64,000 nt of DNA from Sphaerosporella brunnea (GCA_008704415.1 VXIS01000201.1:1-64000), one strand, 5' to 3'; positions 50,289 to 62,196 are shown, counted from the first letter of the stretch. Notes: generated by a model from the letters alone, not told the origin. Translations and numbers: made by a program.

Positions 50289-51250
50289 TAGTGATGGACA
50301 CGAGCCGAGCCAGCTCGAGCTAGAAACCCGAGCTGACGAGCCGAGCCGAGCCGATCCTCCGACCTCTACGAGTCGAGCTGGCTCGAGCTGATGGTGGAGA
50401 ATCGGCTCGAGCCAGCTTGAGTTTTCACCATCAGCTGGGGTTCTGATGGAGCGGGTTGATGGGAATGGAAATTATAGCGAGTGTTGTACAATGAAACAGA
50501 TAAGCAAATGTGTCATATAGATACTTTGAGTCGCTTGTTCCTGTCACGCAACCCAATACTACCTACCACCCCTCACTGGACCACAACTACCAACTTCGAG
50601 CGGGTGCACCATCACCAGCAGAGCTATGCTAGACAAATCGACGGATGCACGGCCCCCGGATGAGCGTCCTGCTGGAAATGGAGGAAACTCTGGCAGAGTA
50701 CACCTGTTTGGATGGACTCGACATCGACACGACAGACACCAAGGGCCCTGCAGCCGTCCTGAAATCCGGCCGTCGGATATTTTCCAAAACTCGAGCCTCA
50801 AATCTTTTGTGCGAGGCCTTGGAGCTACAATGTGAGGCTACAAAAATACAGTTTCAAAGCCCAATATTGGATATGAAAGTCTGTTGCGACTTGCTTGTTG
50901 CTTAAAAGCTGGTTGGGGCAGGATGATGTGGAGCAGTGGGAACGTGAAAGGTTAAGCAAGGAGGTTGCAGGCGAGATTGACAGTGGCGATCAAATTACGG
51001 TCCCTGATACCCATCAGGAATCACTACTAGATAGTGAGAATGATGCGGATGTTAAGGAATTGTAGCCAGTTTATATTTCTAGCTACGTTGAATACTATTG
51101 CCTTGAATTATGTGGTAAAGCGGAACAGCTCGAGCCGCAGCTCGAGCTCACCCACAGCTCGGACGCGAGCCCGAGCCTCCACTTCGACGAGCCGAGCCAG
51201 TTCGAGCTGACCTTGGAGGATTGATTCGAGCTGCCTCGTGTCCATCACTA
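50289..51250 (+). mobile_element. Non-autonomous hAT element, AGCTCGAGC family, copy 2
   Basis: Tips TAGTGATGGACACGAGCC and CTCGTGTCCATCACTA match those of 826-1669. The flanks GAATGGTC (50281-50288) and CAATGGTC (51251-51258) are an 8-bp duplication with one mismatch. Both subterminal AGCTCGAGC arrays are present. The outer parts align with copy 1, but about 50690-50890 does not, so the two copies carry different internal sequence. It inserted into the 310-bp satellite. Confidence 0.92.
50626..51065 (+). pseudogene. Decayed hAT C-terminal segment in copy 2
   Basis: The start, LDKSTDARPPDER, and the end, LLLKSWLGQDDVEQWERERL, correspond to both ends of the frame at 1111-1488, including the acidic tail HQESLLDSEND. 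The middle (50690-50890) is different, encoding ETLAEYTCLDGLDIDTTDTK in another frame. There is no ITKKRNRL motif here, so the copy is more damaged than copy 1. Confidence 0.65.
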
Positions 51251-51258
51251 CAATGGTC

Positions 51259-52010
51259 TCTGTGCAGGAGCTACTTCGCCACACTGTCAGTACGCACCGT
51301 GTCTTTCAAGAGTGCGGTTATTGTATACTCCTCCTCAGGCGCTGCGGTGATTAGTGGACCGGATATCTCACTCCCAATGCCAACACCCCTTTCACTCCGC
51401 TCCATTGTGTGTCGACTCCGCAATACAACTCCCACAAACCCCCCCCCCCCTCCGAACTATAGCAAACCTCTCCTCACACCCCGAAACCTCTGTGGCTTGG
51501 CTGCTCCGTCAATTTTCATCAAGCAACCGTCAAATAGGAGCCTGTTCCCACTTAATGGGCGAATGGCCTAGTCCCTACGCGCCGCGTCTTTCATCCACCG
51601 ATCACCCCCAATCGACCGTTCACTTGACTGCCGGCGAAATACACCCGTTACAGCTTCAGCAGCCTCAACAGCACCCTTCCCCCTTCTACGCCACTGGCCA
51701 AAAGAAATGCCCGTTACGGGTGTGCTACACCGCAACTTAGCTATGACCATGGCGCAATGTCCGCCAGTCAGTCATAAACGTCTACGGGACTGTACGCTGC
51801 GTGGAAAAATTACTAACCAGCCCTGTGGGGTGATTGCGGATGGAATTCACCCGCTGAGCTGCAGTGGGTAATAGACGGTACCGCGTAACCACCCATCACC
51901 CCCTATCACCTCCAATCGACCGTTCAGTCGAGTCCCGGCGACAGACCAACCCTAACCATAATTTGTCGTGATACTCAACAGGTCTCTGGCGATGAGACAG
52001 GAAAGTCAGC
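51259..52010 (+). repeat. Satellite-like array, right segment
   Basis: The CTTTCACTCC anchor at 51389 is 312 bp from the one at 50107 once the hAT insertion and its duplication are removed. The TAGCTATGACCATGGCGCAA module end is at about 51740, followed by CCGCCAGTCAGTCATAAACG and CACCCGCTGAGCTGCAGTGG. Similarity fades near 52000. Poly-C runs (51438-51450, compare 50154-50164) mark the same point in each unit. Confidence 0.75.
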
Positions 52011-52845
52011 CGGGAGTGAGTCAATTCTTTTATAGTGCAGCGGCGGGTACAAACACTAAGGAGCTCCGGCGGGTGCACCTCTGGACGGCTAATTGCCAGT
52101 TGGACCCGGGTGCGGATATATACCTGTGCTTTCATCTGGAGGTGTTGCCAGCTGAGTGCCGATTGGGAGCTCGACCCGGGTCGACCTATCTGGCGGAGAT
52201 TTCGGTCATATCTTCACCAGTTCAATACCGCCACGCGGATGGCGTTCAGTGAGTTAAGCTACCAGGGGAAAGGCGCCTGGTGTTAAGTGACAAACACCTA
52301 GAAGTCCGATATATTGTCGCCCGCGGCGACGGTTGTAGGTGCAGGAGATGGCCGATGTGGACATGGCGACGGGACGCCGGCCGGTCGTGTGTCTAGAGAG
52401 CCGTAAGGTCCCACAGGAGGTTCGATGTTTCCTGCAGGCCTACGGTGGCTAGGAGAACCCCCGGAGACAGTACGCCTACATACCGTGCACCACCGCGCGG
52501 TATGACTGCCCAACAAGGCAGCAGATTGAGTTCTACCGTATTCAATACGCGGGAGGCGGTGTCTATGCCGTAGGGGCCCCAGAGTGCCTTCTTCTAAACT
52601 CGGTGAGGGATTCGGTGGGTGAGACCGGCGACAGGAGATTGAGCGCCGCCGCGGCACTGAGCGGAGTATGCACGGCGATATCTCCCTCGTGTCGTATTTG
52701 ATGGGACTGACGCCGTGCCAGCTGTGGTGCACTCTGACGCCGACGGGGCCAGAACCAGAAGGGGGACGCAGCCACCGCGTGGTGGCGAGACTGGTATCTT
52801 GCTGGTGATTCTCGGCACCATGACCGCGACGTCGTGATACCGAGG
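52011..52845. other. No gene supported
   Basis: Unrecognised sequence between the satellite and a hAT fragment. Its right edge interrupts the hAT frame after VEHPKFQ, so 52300-52845 may be an insertion or rearranged DNA. Confidence 0.4.
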
Positions 52846-53487
52846 TTAATAACAGTGCGGATACTGAAATTTGGGGTGCTCAACATGTGAGAAACTGACA
52901 TGCGCGCAAGCGATCCACTCGCATAGGGCGCTCTTAAATTGACGAAGATTTAGTCCCTGTTCCTCTATCTTTGCAACGACGGCCTCCTCCTGAATAGTAA
53001 TATTGCCATCCTTTCCTTTAAGAGCATCCTTGAAAAAATGCTGACTTGCCTTGTCAGTTGAGCATCCAGTGATCCTGTACTCCCGCGAGTCGTCGCTCTT
53101 GGTCTTGCTGCAGCGCCACCACTCGTGACCCCCATGCTGGGATTTCACTCCATGCAGGTAGATGTGGGACGTCAGAGGCCGCTTTTTTGATCCCCTCCCC
53201 TCAGCAGGCGTTCCGGTCACCTTGACCTCTTTTGCATTGCGCTTCCGGCTGCGTTTGGGGCCATTTATCATGGCTGTATCAGTCGCTTTCGGAACGAATG
53301 GGCTTTGCACCGACCCGGGTTCAAGGAGAGAGGGGCAGATGGCGAGTTCAAATGGGCTCGGGGCTCTAGCCACTGTCACCTCCGAAGCTTGAGAGTCTTG
53401 AGAGCTTGCGCTTCCATCGGACTCCCATCGAATGGTCATATGCGGACAGGAAGACATGAAGAGGTAGGATTTGCAGCCCAAAAACAA
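52846..53487 (-). pseudogene. hAT transposase N-terminal fragment
   Basis: 213 codons from ATG to TAA. Residues 1-100 are basic and Ser/Pro-rich with RSRKRNAKEVK, a likely nuclear signal. Residues 115-150 (GHEWWRCSKTKSDDSREYRI and TDKASQHFF) resemble the BED zinc finger seen at the start of hAT transposases, with the second Cys displaced. Residues 180-208 (FKSALCEWIACAHVSFSHVE followed by HPKFQ) match the hAT segment just after the finger (F...L..WI....PF..VE.P.F). The sequence then leaves the family, so the catalytic part is absent. The upstream flank (53488-53600) has GC-rich palindromic motifs that may be its terminal region. Confidence 0.72.
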
Positions 53488-55489
53488 TGGCCCGGGCCGT
53501 CGATACGGGCCAGTGGGCCCAGGCGCTTTTCATCGAGGCTTCACCCACAATCAGTCATCAGCAACACAGCCGCCGGGCGACCCGCGTTTTAGACACAAAA
53601 TCTGGTCGTTGGAGCGCCGGATGTGTGGCGGTACTCGGGCGTGCAAGCGCCTTTTACAGTCTTAATGATGCTCGCGAAATCAGCCGGGCTGCAGCCGGGC
53701 TGTGTGGGCTTACAGCCGGGGTGATCAAAAAGCCGGCCGGCCCAACCCAGGCTGTTTGCGCGGGGGCTAATGACAACAATGATCAACCGTATCTTGATGC
53801 AAGAGTTGATAGTCAGATTCCGTCGCCGAACCTGGACCCGGGCTCTGCTAGGCGACCGCATATGCCTACGCAATCCACAGGCCGGCCTGAGGAAATGGTG
53901 ATCATGGCTATCGCGAGAGTTGAGGATGCCGTGATCGCCGACTTTGCGGCATCCACCCACCTACTGACCACCACCATCCTGCCGGCATGGCACCGCCAAC
54001 GTGTTCCCCGCCGAGTCTGCAGAAATCATCGATGAGGTTGATGCGCGGCGAACGGTGGTATGCAGCCATGCGAAGAGGCGCCTGCAGCATCTAGGTTCCA
54101 GGCCCATCGTCCCCAAGTGCCCTACAGGGCCTGGCCGCGATAATGAAAAAGACTAGATTCCGGAGGCGATGGGGATCGCCGAGGCGCCCTGGGAATAGGT
54201 CAGTTTTGCTTTGTGCCGCTCCAGGGGTGTATCACCTATCCGTCGTCGAGACAAACTTCAATTCATGCGTCGCTGAGCCAGCCTTCGGGGCGGGCTGGAG
54301 ACGGCAAGTACCCATACTCAGTGTACCTGTCAGAACAGTGGTTGGTACGTCAACCTACCACCGGGGGGCTGGGAGCAGGTATTGTCGGCGATAGCTTCTT
54401 CAATTCAACATCAACGAGTCCGATGAGAGTGGCGACGAGGATTGCCAGTTCCAGGACATAAAGTCACCGATGGAACACCAGTGCTTTCCTCCGGCGGGTG
54501 GCTTGTAGACCGCGGTGATGTATTTGAGACTCAACAAACGAACCGAACAAATAACTGTGAAAGACTAAGAACCAAAACTGTGAAATCCAACGTATCCGAA
54601 GGTTTGCCGCTGGCCCGGACCGAGGGATGAGAGTTGGTGACCCAATTGCTCCAACCCCCCGGGCCGAGCCTAAATTCCTCCCAGCCTCGCCCGTGGGCCG
54701 AGCTACGGGGAATGGAGCAAAGTAAGGAAAGGGGGTGTCGGTGGGCGGGCAGAAAACTGTGCGAACACGTGCGGTCTGAGGTACCGGACGGGGTCCTCGG
54801 GCCCAATTTTAAAGGGCCTCGAGGTCCGTCTCCCGCTCTTCCTGCGCCGATCCGCCACAACCCCTTTTCCGGCACCTGGACCCTTCTTTCCTACAAGCGC
54901 AGACCCTTCCATCCTTCCAGAAAAACCCTTTCATCCAGCCCAGATCCTTCCATTCCGTCAACCGCCCAGATCCTCCGGCTCCGTCAACCGTTGGGGGGGG
55001 GGGGGGCAGCCCCTCCGTCCGCACTAGTCCACAGTCAGGCTGCACCATGGTAATGGGTGGCCGCTATACTGTGATATCCGGATGTGGTGTCAGTTGGAGA
55101 TTGCGGATTGCGCAATCCTCGGTATGGTCGTTTTTGAATATATAATAGTATAATCAGAGCGCATCCAACGCAAAGAGCGGCAGGTTCGCGGCACTACGGT
55201 TGCAGGGACAGCAATAGACAGCCCATCTGGGCTGGATCCAAATCAGCCATCCCGGTTTCTAATTCGGAAGATGCTGCAATTCATGGAGGCAAGGCGAGGT
55301 GGGTTTCACACAGGCGCTCCGCACCATGGAGCCGAGTTGAGGCAAGGGCAGCAAGAACGTTACCGTGTATCTGTAGACCCTCCGACCGCCTCAACGCAAA
55401 GCTTCACCTGCTGTCCAACGCGGATCGGTGCCGAAGACCCTATCCGAAGAGAAGTACCCCTGCACGACAGGCTCAAAGCGTGCGGGGCC
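53488..55489. other. No gene supported; GC-rich transposon-end-like motifs
   Basis: 53490-53600 and 53640-53760 contain CCGGGC/GCCCGG palindromes similar to those inside the CAGTGTTC MITEs (for example CAGCCGGGCTGTGTGGGC), without intact ends. A 182-codon plus frame (53487-54035) crosses them. 54630-55050 is rich in GGGCC and CCCTTCC motifs and includes a 14-base G run. No domain is recognised. Confidence 0.4.
54993..55006 (+). repeat. Poly-G run of 14
   Basis: An uninterrupted G14 tract, a potential G-quadruplex-like or length-unstable site. Confidence 0.9.
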
Positions 55490-56415
55490 CAGTGTTCCTC
55501 ACAGTCCAGTCCGACCAGTCCTGAGCGCGGACCGGACCCGGACCACATCATGCAGTCCAGTCCGAGAGGGTACCCTGGACCAATCAGTCCTTGAAGGGGT
55601 AAGGACTGGATGGCCTGCAGGCGATCCAGTCGACTGGATACTTCTAGCGGAGTAATGTATTGCATCAGGATTTTATATACAAAGCGCATCCTCAAAACCC
55701 ATAGACGAACTTGTGTCCTCCGCACGCTCCAAAAGTCCCTTATGCCTCGGCCCCATCAGGTTGCTGGATACAAAGCGCATTTACCATGTCCTCAAGCTCT
55801 GTAATCTCAGCATGGCTCGCGCTAATAAGCCCATCCCGGTGCCAACTTTTCAGGCACTCCAAGGCGTTGACAGCTTGGTCACTCAGCTGGCAACGACGGT
55901 CGTCAAGAGGGATTTTCGCCCTGCTGAAAACCCGTTCTGGCTCGGCGGACATGGCGGGTATTGACACGAATTCGAGCGCCATTCTGGCTAGGTCTTTCCA
56001 CTTAGGATCGGTTCTTTTGCGCGCCCAGTATTTAATCCCATCGGTGACCGCCCCCGGTTCAAGTAGTGGTTCTTCTTGAAAAATCTCCAGGGCATCCCAC
56101 CGGTTTGCCTGCTGTTGATGTTCGACGGCGGTTGTTTTGCAACAGCGGAAGATAGCAAAGATAGAGAATTTTTTTTTTCTCCGGGGCATGTTTGCCCCCC
56201 CTTGGCGCGCACCGCTCGCACATTCCGGCCCACGGCATATGACATAAGGCTGGACTGCAGACCGACCCAGTTCACGGAAATTTGGACCAGGCCATCCAGT
56301 CCGCTGGAAATCCCGGACTGGGTCATCGCAGTGCACCAAAAAGAGTGGACTGGACTGGACTTTGGCAGACCGTCCAAGCCGACCGGCAGGCCGCCCCGGC
56401 CCGTGAGGAACACTG
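55490..56415 (-). mobile_element. hAT element, CAGTGTTC family, 926 bp with partial transposase
   Basis: Ends CAGTGTTCCTCACAGTCC and GGCCCGTGAGGAACACTG, with a perfect 8-bp duplication GCGGGGCC at 55482-55489 and 56416-56423. The left 170 bp match 25037-25204 in inverted orientation. It keeps the C-terminal transposase region but lacks the catalytic core, so it is a deletion derivative. It carries the intact empty site for the MULE that split the related copy. Confidence 0.95.
55740..56415 (-). pseudogene. hAT transposase C-terminal part in deletion derivative
   Basis: The minus frame is open from the element's right tip to TAA at 55740. The first 110 codons come from terminal, Arg/Pro-rich sequence and are not transposase-like. 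From ALEIFQEEPLLEPG onward it matches the 23k copy, then gives ARMALEFVSIPAMSAEPERV, DDRRCQLSDQAVNALECLKS and a C-terminal ELEDMVNALCIQQ. This is a clean hAT dimerisation domain without stops. The missing BED finger and catalytic triad make it inactive as a transposase; it could at most dimerise with an intact relative. Confidence 0.88.
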
Positions 56416-56423
56416 GCGGGGCC

Positions 56424-58889
56424 CACATGGCGCGTAGCCGGCGAGGGGCCGAGAAAGGCCTAAATAGGCGCGTAGACGAGAGAACGACTCAGCTAAGCTC
56501 GGCGATGGCTTGCCATGAGTGTTTCGCATTCATTGAAAGTTTGCAGCGCGCTTTAGAATCGTCGAAGCCATATGCCCTTAAGAACCCGATGCCTCCTATT
56601 CATCTTCTTTGTGACCTGTCGGTGGAGGTCATCCACCTGGGGGCGATTAATAAGGTCGTCCATGATGACATGGTATAAAGCAGACTGCCAATTCTGTCCA
56701 GTTCCCAACGGTAGCAACTACTACGCTTTTCCTTTTACTTCGTTCGTAGTCAGCGAAGAGAGGCGGTACTGCAGCGAACTTTGATGATGGTCGAAATTTT
56801 GTGCGGACAGGAAATGTGTACGATACACGGTCATAGTTGCAACGCCATTGAAAGGAACCATAGGGTGGTGCCATGTGAGACACGGCGCAAAGACCTCTCC
56901 CCCTCGACCAATCAGGATACCGCCTCACTGTTTCGAGAAGGGGTTCCAAGCGACATTTGGGTACCTCTCACCTGACAACGACGATGACAAAGATCCCGGG
57001 ACTATAGGGTTGAGGAGCACAGCACCGGTCCGGTAGACATACGTGCTGGGTTTGACCTCGCAAGAAGGACAGGCCCGCGCGCTTCGGGATGTCAGTGTGT
57101 TGAATGACGGAAATTTTGCTGTTAGTTGACAGTACTACAGAACTTGAATAGATCGTGCGCTATTAATCTACCAAAGCTATGGCCCATAATACGTGCCTCC
57201 CATAGCGCCCGCGGTGGAACTATGCGTAAATGTCCAATTGCATGCATGCATCACTCCACGCCGGATGCACCGAACGTGACGCCCAGCTCACGATAACGAT
57301 CACATCCACAGGCAGTGTAGGCCAACAATGGAAGAATTGTGGATTGCTCAGCCGACTCAATATTTGGCCGTTGGGTACGTTGTCTCTTTCAATAGCCATT
57401 CATTTGAATTCCACGTCATGGAACTCGTGGTGCCACTTTGAGCGTTGAATGTCCGCTCACGAGGGGAGACGACCAAACACAATCAGACGTCACGGTATCT
57501 CAAGAACCTGTCTGCTAGCCCAGGAGAGGAACAGCAAGCGTCCATCGTTAGGCGACATATAAGGTATCCTCTTTCGACGGAATCCCTCCAATAATATCGT
57601 ACATGAGTAGGTGTTGATTTAGCGTGGTAACTTCGATAGTCCAAGCGCCACGGTTGCATATTAACCCTCTCCGCGACAAAACGATTCATCCACCTTTACA
57701 CCTGAATCGCTATACCCACGAGGCCATCCAGTGAAATACTGGTAGCTGTCGTGATATATCCGGATCGGCTGCCCTTGTGTCCACGTCTCAGGGCGCACAC
57801 AGCGCTGCTCATTAAGCCGTCGCTCCGATTGGAAGTCGGAACAAACAAGTCCCAACCTCACGCTGGGATTTTTATTAAGCCTTTGTTCCCGCACGCCGGT
57901 GTACCTTGCGACGATTTCGGCGTCCAGGCCTATATTGACCAGCCTAGCGACGAGGCGCAGAAACGACTGAGGTTAACAAACATGCAAGTGTGTGACTACC
58001 ACACTCAGCGTGTCTAGTAAGAGCCACTCTCGGTGCCAGTTTCGCCATATCCCTATCCCTTTGAATTGGTTATATCTTCGTGTCACTACAGATCATCTAT
58101 GCCGGTGGGTCTTAACATGGTGGTGCCAACTTTCCTGTGCGATGGGCCTGACCCTGGCTGCTGTGTAGGTTTATGTCAGTTTGCTCCAGCGAATTTTTGC
58201 AGGCGATGTTCCCACCCACCGCTGTCCCCCTCTTTGTGTTTTTCCTTTTGGACCCGACACCAATGAGATAACCTTTCCCGGGTGTTGCATTCAGGCAAAC
58301 GCCTGACTCGGTGTCTCAAGGTCTCCCCCCCAGGATCAGCACGGCCCAGATTACCGCGCGCTGATGTAGCGGAACTGGGCAGAGATGGTGACCAGTGGTA
58401 GCAGGATAGTTCGGGATACCCCAACGTCACGCTGGACATGAACGGCCGCTTGGTGTTCGCCGTGGCAGCCATCTTTGTTGTTGTGCGTGCAGCGTGACGT
58501 TCGGATCAGTTGTGTTGGGGGTGCAGGCAATCAATACCGCCTCCGCTATTGACTCGCTACCTCGCACTCCGCGGCAAAACTATCACCACGCAGCGAGATG
58601 TTCGGGTTCCGCTCCCAAGAGTGTGTGCAGATCGGTTGTGCAGTCTACACTCCGTTCTTGCGTGCGTAGCTGTGACCGCAGCCTTTCCCGCGTGCACAGT
58701 GCAGAAGAAGCGTGGAAACCCTAACCCTAACCACATTACAGCACGCTCACGATAACTGTACGCTTTGAGAGTTTTACAAAGGCACATGCCGACACGCACG
58801 ACAGAATGCTGTCGAAGTCCTTCTACTCTCTCATTGGCGCACATTCAATGTTGATCGGCTCAAGCACTCAACAGATTTATCATCCACCA
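56424..58889. other. No gene supported
   Basis: Short unrelated frames on both strands without domains. Includes the telomere-like match at 58716-58732. The left 8 bp belong to the hAT target duplication. Confidence 0.45.
58716..58732 (+). repeat. Interstitial telomere-like repeat
   Basis: AAACCCTAACCCTAACC is two and a half copies of the CCCTAA telomere unit, the longest of several short matches in the window (others near 5162, 8005, 12655, 14727, 22686, 29001 and 51952). Confidence 0.7.
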
Positions 58890-59263
58890 GCACCAGCACT
58901 TGGAGTAGAAGGTGGCAACCACAGAGCTGAGTATGGAGTGGAAGAAATTCGGTCGTGGAGACGAAACCCTGAGGAAGGAGGACGCTTGGAGTACGAAGTT
59001 GAATGGGAAGACGATGGGGAGCTATGGTGGGAGCCAGAGGAATCGTTTGGAAAGGGCGGAAAGGAGATTTTGAACGAGTTCAAGGAGCGCGATGCGCAGC
59101 TGCAGCACGAACTGGCAGCGGAAACAGGGAAAACCACGACCCCGCAAGCGACGAAAAAGGCAAGCTTGGGTGATGGGGGGTGGCGGATAACACGGTTTTC
59201 GAGACAGACGATTGCGAGGATTGAGAAGGGGAGATTTCGTTTTTTCATCGCGGAGGTGATGTA
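58890..59263 (+). pseudogene. gypsy 3' fragment with chromodomain
   Basis: Encodes YGVEEIRSWRRNPEEGGRLE and YEVEWEDDGELWWEPEE, the chromodomain of a gypsy-1 relative (about 80% identical in this part), followed by KEILNEFKERDAQLQHELAA. The frame continues to TAG at 59262-59264, at the LTR border. Everything upstream of the chromodomain is absent, so this is a 5'-truncated remnant. Confidence 0.88.
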
Positions 59264-59370
59264 GGCATGTACATAGGTTCGAGTGCTGCCCAGTGCAGCT
59301 GGGCAGATAGACCTCGGGTCCTCGACCCTTCCTTCTGATCGACTCACCTTCACCTATCCCACCCTCCACA
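59260..59370 (+). repeat. Diverged LTR of the gypsy fragment
   Basis: Starts TGTAGGCATGTACATAGGTT directly after a GGAGGTGA purine tract, as in gypsy-1, and ends near CCACCCTCCACA. About 111 bp; the end position is estimated. Confidence 0.65.
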
Positions 59371-59479
59371 CCTATCGGCAGGTGTGATACCATCCCCGCC
59401 CGAGGCGGAGGTTTTTGTACCGCCCGGTGCTCATAGACGACCAGGGCATGAAACGCATATTCCGCAGCCGCGCTCAATC

Positions 59480-60160
59480 AATTGACCCCGAGGCTCCAGA
59501 AGAGCCCGCGCTCTGCGACGCCCGTCAAAATCAATTGCCGGCGAGGTTCCGGAAGAGGCTCCAAGAGGGTGAAATTTCACCCCCCGAAACAGGTCCCACA
59601 CGGGAAATACCCCAAGCTGCCGGTTTCCACGCCGGCTGCTCGAGTATCGCCACCGCTCTCCCAGTTGAACTTTATCAGCCGCCGCCTCGGCCAGCACCTG
59701 TCACCGGTCTGACGACCGCAGCGCCCTCCGCTTGTTGCGCCCGGCGGAAGCGCAAACTCTACGACGAGCTGGCGCCATCAGCACGGCTCCGAAGCACAGG
59801 CGTCTCAACGATGGCGATTCTCTCGGCGATTCTCTCGAGCGCTGGCGTGCAGAGTGGAGACGGTCGCCGAACGGGATGAATCAGGTTCTCCGTGAGAGAG
59901 GGCTATGGCGGGAAGGTATGTACTCCCCTGAGTCCACCCCGCTGAAAGAGACCACCTCTGATTTTTTTTCTCCCGGCGAAAAGCCCAAGAGGATCAAAAC
60001 CCCGTCTGTGCTGATGGCCTTGAGGGTCGTACACATTGTGCAGCGGCCATCCTCTCGGCGCAGCCTGACTTCAAAGGCCAGCGCAGTCGGATTTAGGAGA
60101 TTGTTGAGGATGCTGCATGTTGGAAACTGGCTTTCTAGGCATGGGTACGGCATGGACAAC
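59480..60160 (+). pseudogene. DDE transposase remnant of an Agaricomycete-type family, copy 1
   Basis: Pieces of one protein appear in shifting frames. About 59730-59880 gives a KHRRLNDGDSLGDSL-like basic linker and AILSSAGVQ. Then GMNQVLRERGLWREGM follows at about 59875-59922. About 60005-60130 gives CADGLEGRTHCAAAILSAQP, DFKGQRSRI, a stop, then EIVEDAA. The order (K-[QV]-L-x-ERGLW, then a Cys-rich CADGL...CCAARIL segment, QPDF and EEIVE-[DE]-A) is that of fungal DDE endonucleases of the Tc1/pogo-like group, as I recall the family. In those proteins the last catalytic region follows with FPKFHCELN-like sequence; it is not visible here. An inverted copy lies at 63614-64000. Confidence 0.7.
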
Positions 60161-62196
60161 AACGAGAGAGAATGGGTGATTAGTGGAGCCATATGCTATG
60201 ATGGAGGACATGGTGACGGGTGGAAGGATATATATATCCGTACTGAGGTTAGCCTTTCGGCTAAGTGAATCAATCAACCTTTTCATCGTCTACTACCTAC
60301 ACTTGACCTCCACACCTACACTATTTTCAACACCCACCACTTCGTACCCCTTTGACCGCCATCTACACCGTGCCTGCACCATACATCACCCAAATGTTTG
60401 GACGCGATCCAGAATACACACATGGTTACCTGCCGCGATCAACCTTGCTGTGAATGCACAATTCGCACGCACAGAATACAGTCACTTGGGCGTGCGGCAA
60501 TCCACACTCTGGAGCGTCGTCACTGGCGCCTTGTGTATATGCAGAACGATGACGTGTGTGTGGCGCGCACACGCAACCCCGATCAACTGTAACTGCACTG
60601 GACCCACCCGTACTCGTGATCTGCGCGGTCTTGGCAGTTGCGCGCAGCCTGTTGTGAATCAGTATCAGTGTGAAAGTGATTCATTCCCTTGTGCTGGTTG
60701 TCGTAACTTGCAGCACGTAGCCGGCCTTACTTAAAGCCCATCATCATGCGCCCGTGGCGCGTACATCAATTCAAGACGGCCATGAGTAGGTCCGGCTCGC
60801 GCCCGCGGGACCCACGCGACGTTCGGACCCCGCCAGCGCATCAACCAGTTCGAATTCGTCCGCGAGAGGTCATGGAAATAGAGTTTAGTGACGATATCCG
60901 GTGCTTTCATACGGTGAGCGTGATCGGCGCGTGAGGATCACCCATTCCGCGCGTGAGGTCTACGTCCAACCATGCACGCACAGTTTGCCAGTAGTCACAG
61001 AAAACGCGCGCAACATCAAAAAGCAAAGAAGCGGACGTTTCATCTGTGGAAGCTTGCCACGCCAGTCTGGCGGGATTCTATGGCATGTTTCATGATGTGG
61101 AGCATGTTTTGTGACAGCAGAAACGCTGGGCGACCTTGCTTGGCCGGCTGGAGACCGTTGGGAGATGTTTGCTGACCGCCGAGCTCGATTACAGAGAAGA
61201 TAATAGCAACAAGCACTCCGGCAAGCACGGTCCTAACCCCCCATTACCAGGCACCAAGCCTTCAGCAGTTCCGTGTATACACGTATGCTGCTACTCAGGC
61301 AGATCATTCCGCGCATGGATACCCATCATTTAGCGATTTTCAGGCACTGCGAGCGCGTGGGTCTGTCACTGGGCCGCCCGAAACTCTCCGGTTAATGGTC
61401 GAACAATGGGTCAAGCACGACGGGGGTCACAACATGCTCACACATGCCTAAACACCTCCGGCGCACGCATAATCTATCAACAAATCATGTTGAGGAGGAT
61501 AATATCACACCTGAGCGTGGACTTGTGTTGGGCAAAAAGCGGAAGGACCATGAACTTGATCCGCGGGACAAAGGTGCTGTCATGCTTGGAGATCGTTTGG
61601 AGGCATGGAATCTGCGCAAACAGGTTGCGCCATTTCCTCCGCCAAAATCGCGGCGGTAAGGACGTTTGATAGATGGCCATCAAATAGACGGATGCCATAC
61701 CTTGGTATAACCGTCCATTAAATGGATCGAATATCCTGGACGGTTCATCACATATTGCTCGTCTTTCGATACTTTCCCGGTAGCCACACTTCGGAGCAGC
61801 TGTCAAAGGCTACCAGTCATGCAGTGCAAGAATGGGTCATTGACTGGGATTATTTTCGGACAATCGCCAGCCACTCAAATGCGCGCTCGAAGGTGATTTT
61901 CCGGGGTTTGTTGCTAAGCACTCCACGATCCGCTGCTCGAATTTGGCAGCTCAAGCGATGCTGCGTGTGCTCAGAGCAGATAGGGATGAGTACCACACAG
62001 GCACGAAAAGCTTTTGCGCTACCGGCGCACATAGAGGAGCAGACATTGCCGCAGTTTTTCGGCATGCTCGGAAAGATATTTTGAAAAGTCAATTCTGTTG
62101 CGGTGCTGGAACTGATCCGCGACGTGCGAACCAGGTTTGCACCACTTCCAAGGCGGCGGCAGTGTGGCTTGCAAGAGAAATATGTGGAATTCCACC
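60161..62196. other. No gene supported
   Basis: Several frames have protein-like stretches (for example 61440-61660, with ERGLVLGKKRKDHELDPRD and GDRLEAWNLRKQVAPFPPP) but are broken and unrecognised. 60290-60420 looks like a CT/CA-rich leader ahead of an ATG (MFGRDPEYTHGYL) that stops after 20 codons. A decayed gene is possible. Confidence 0.4.
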
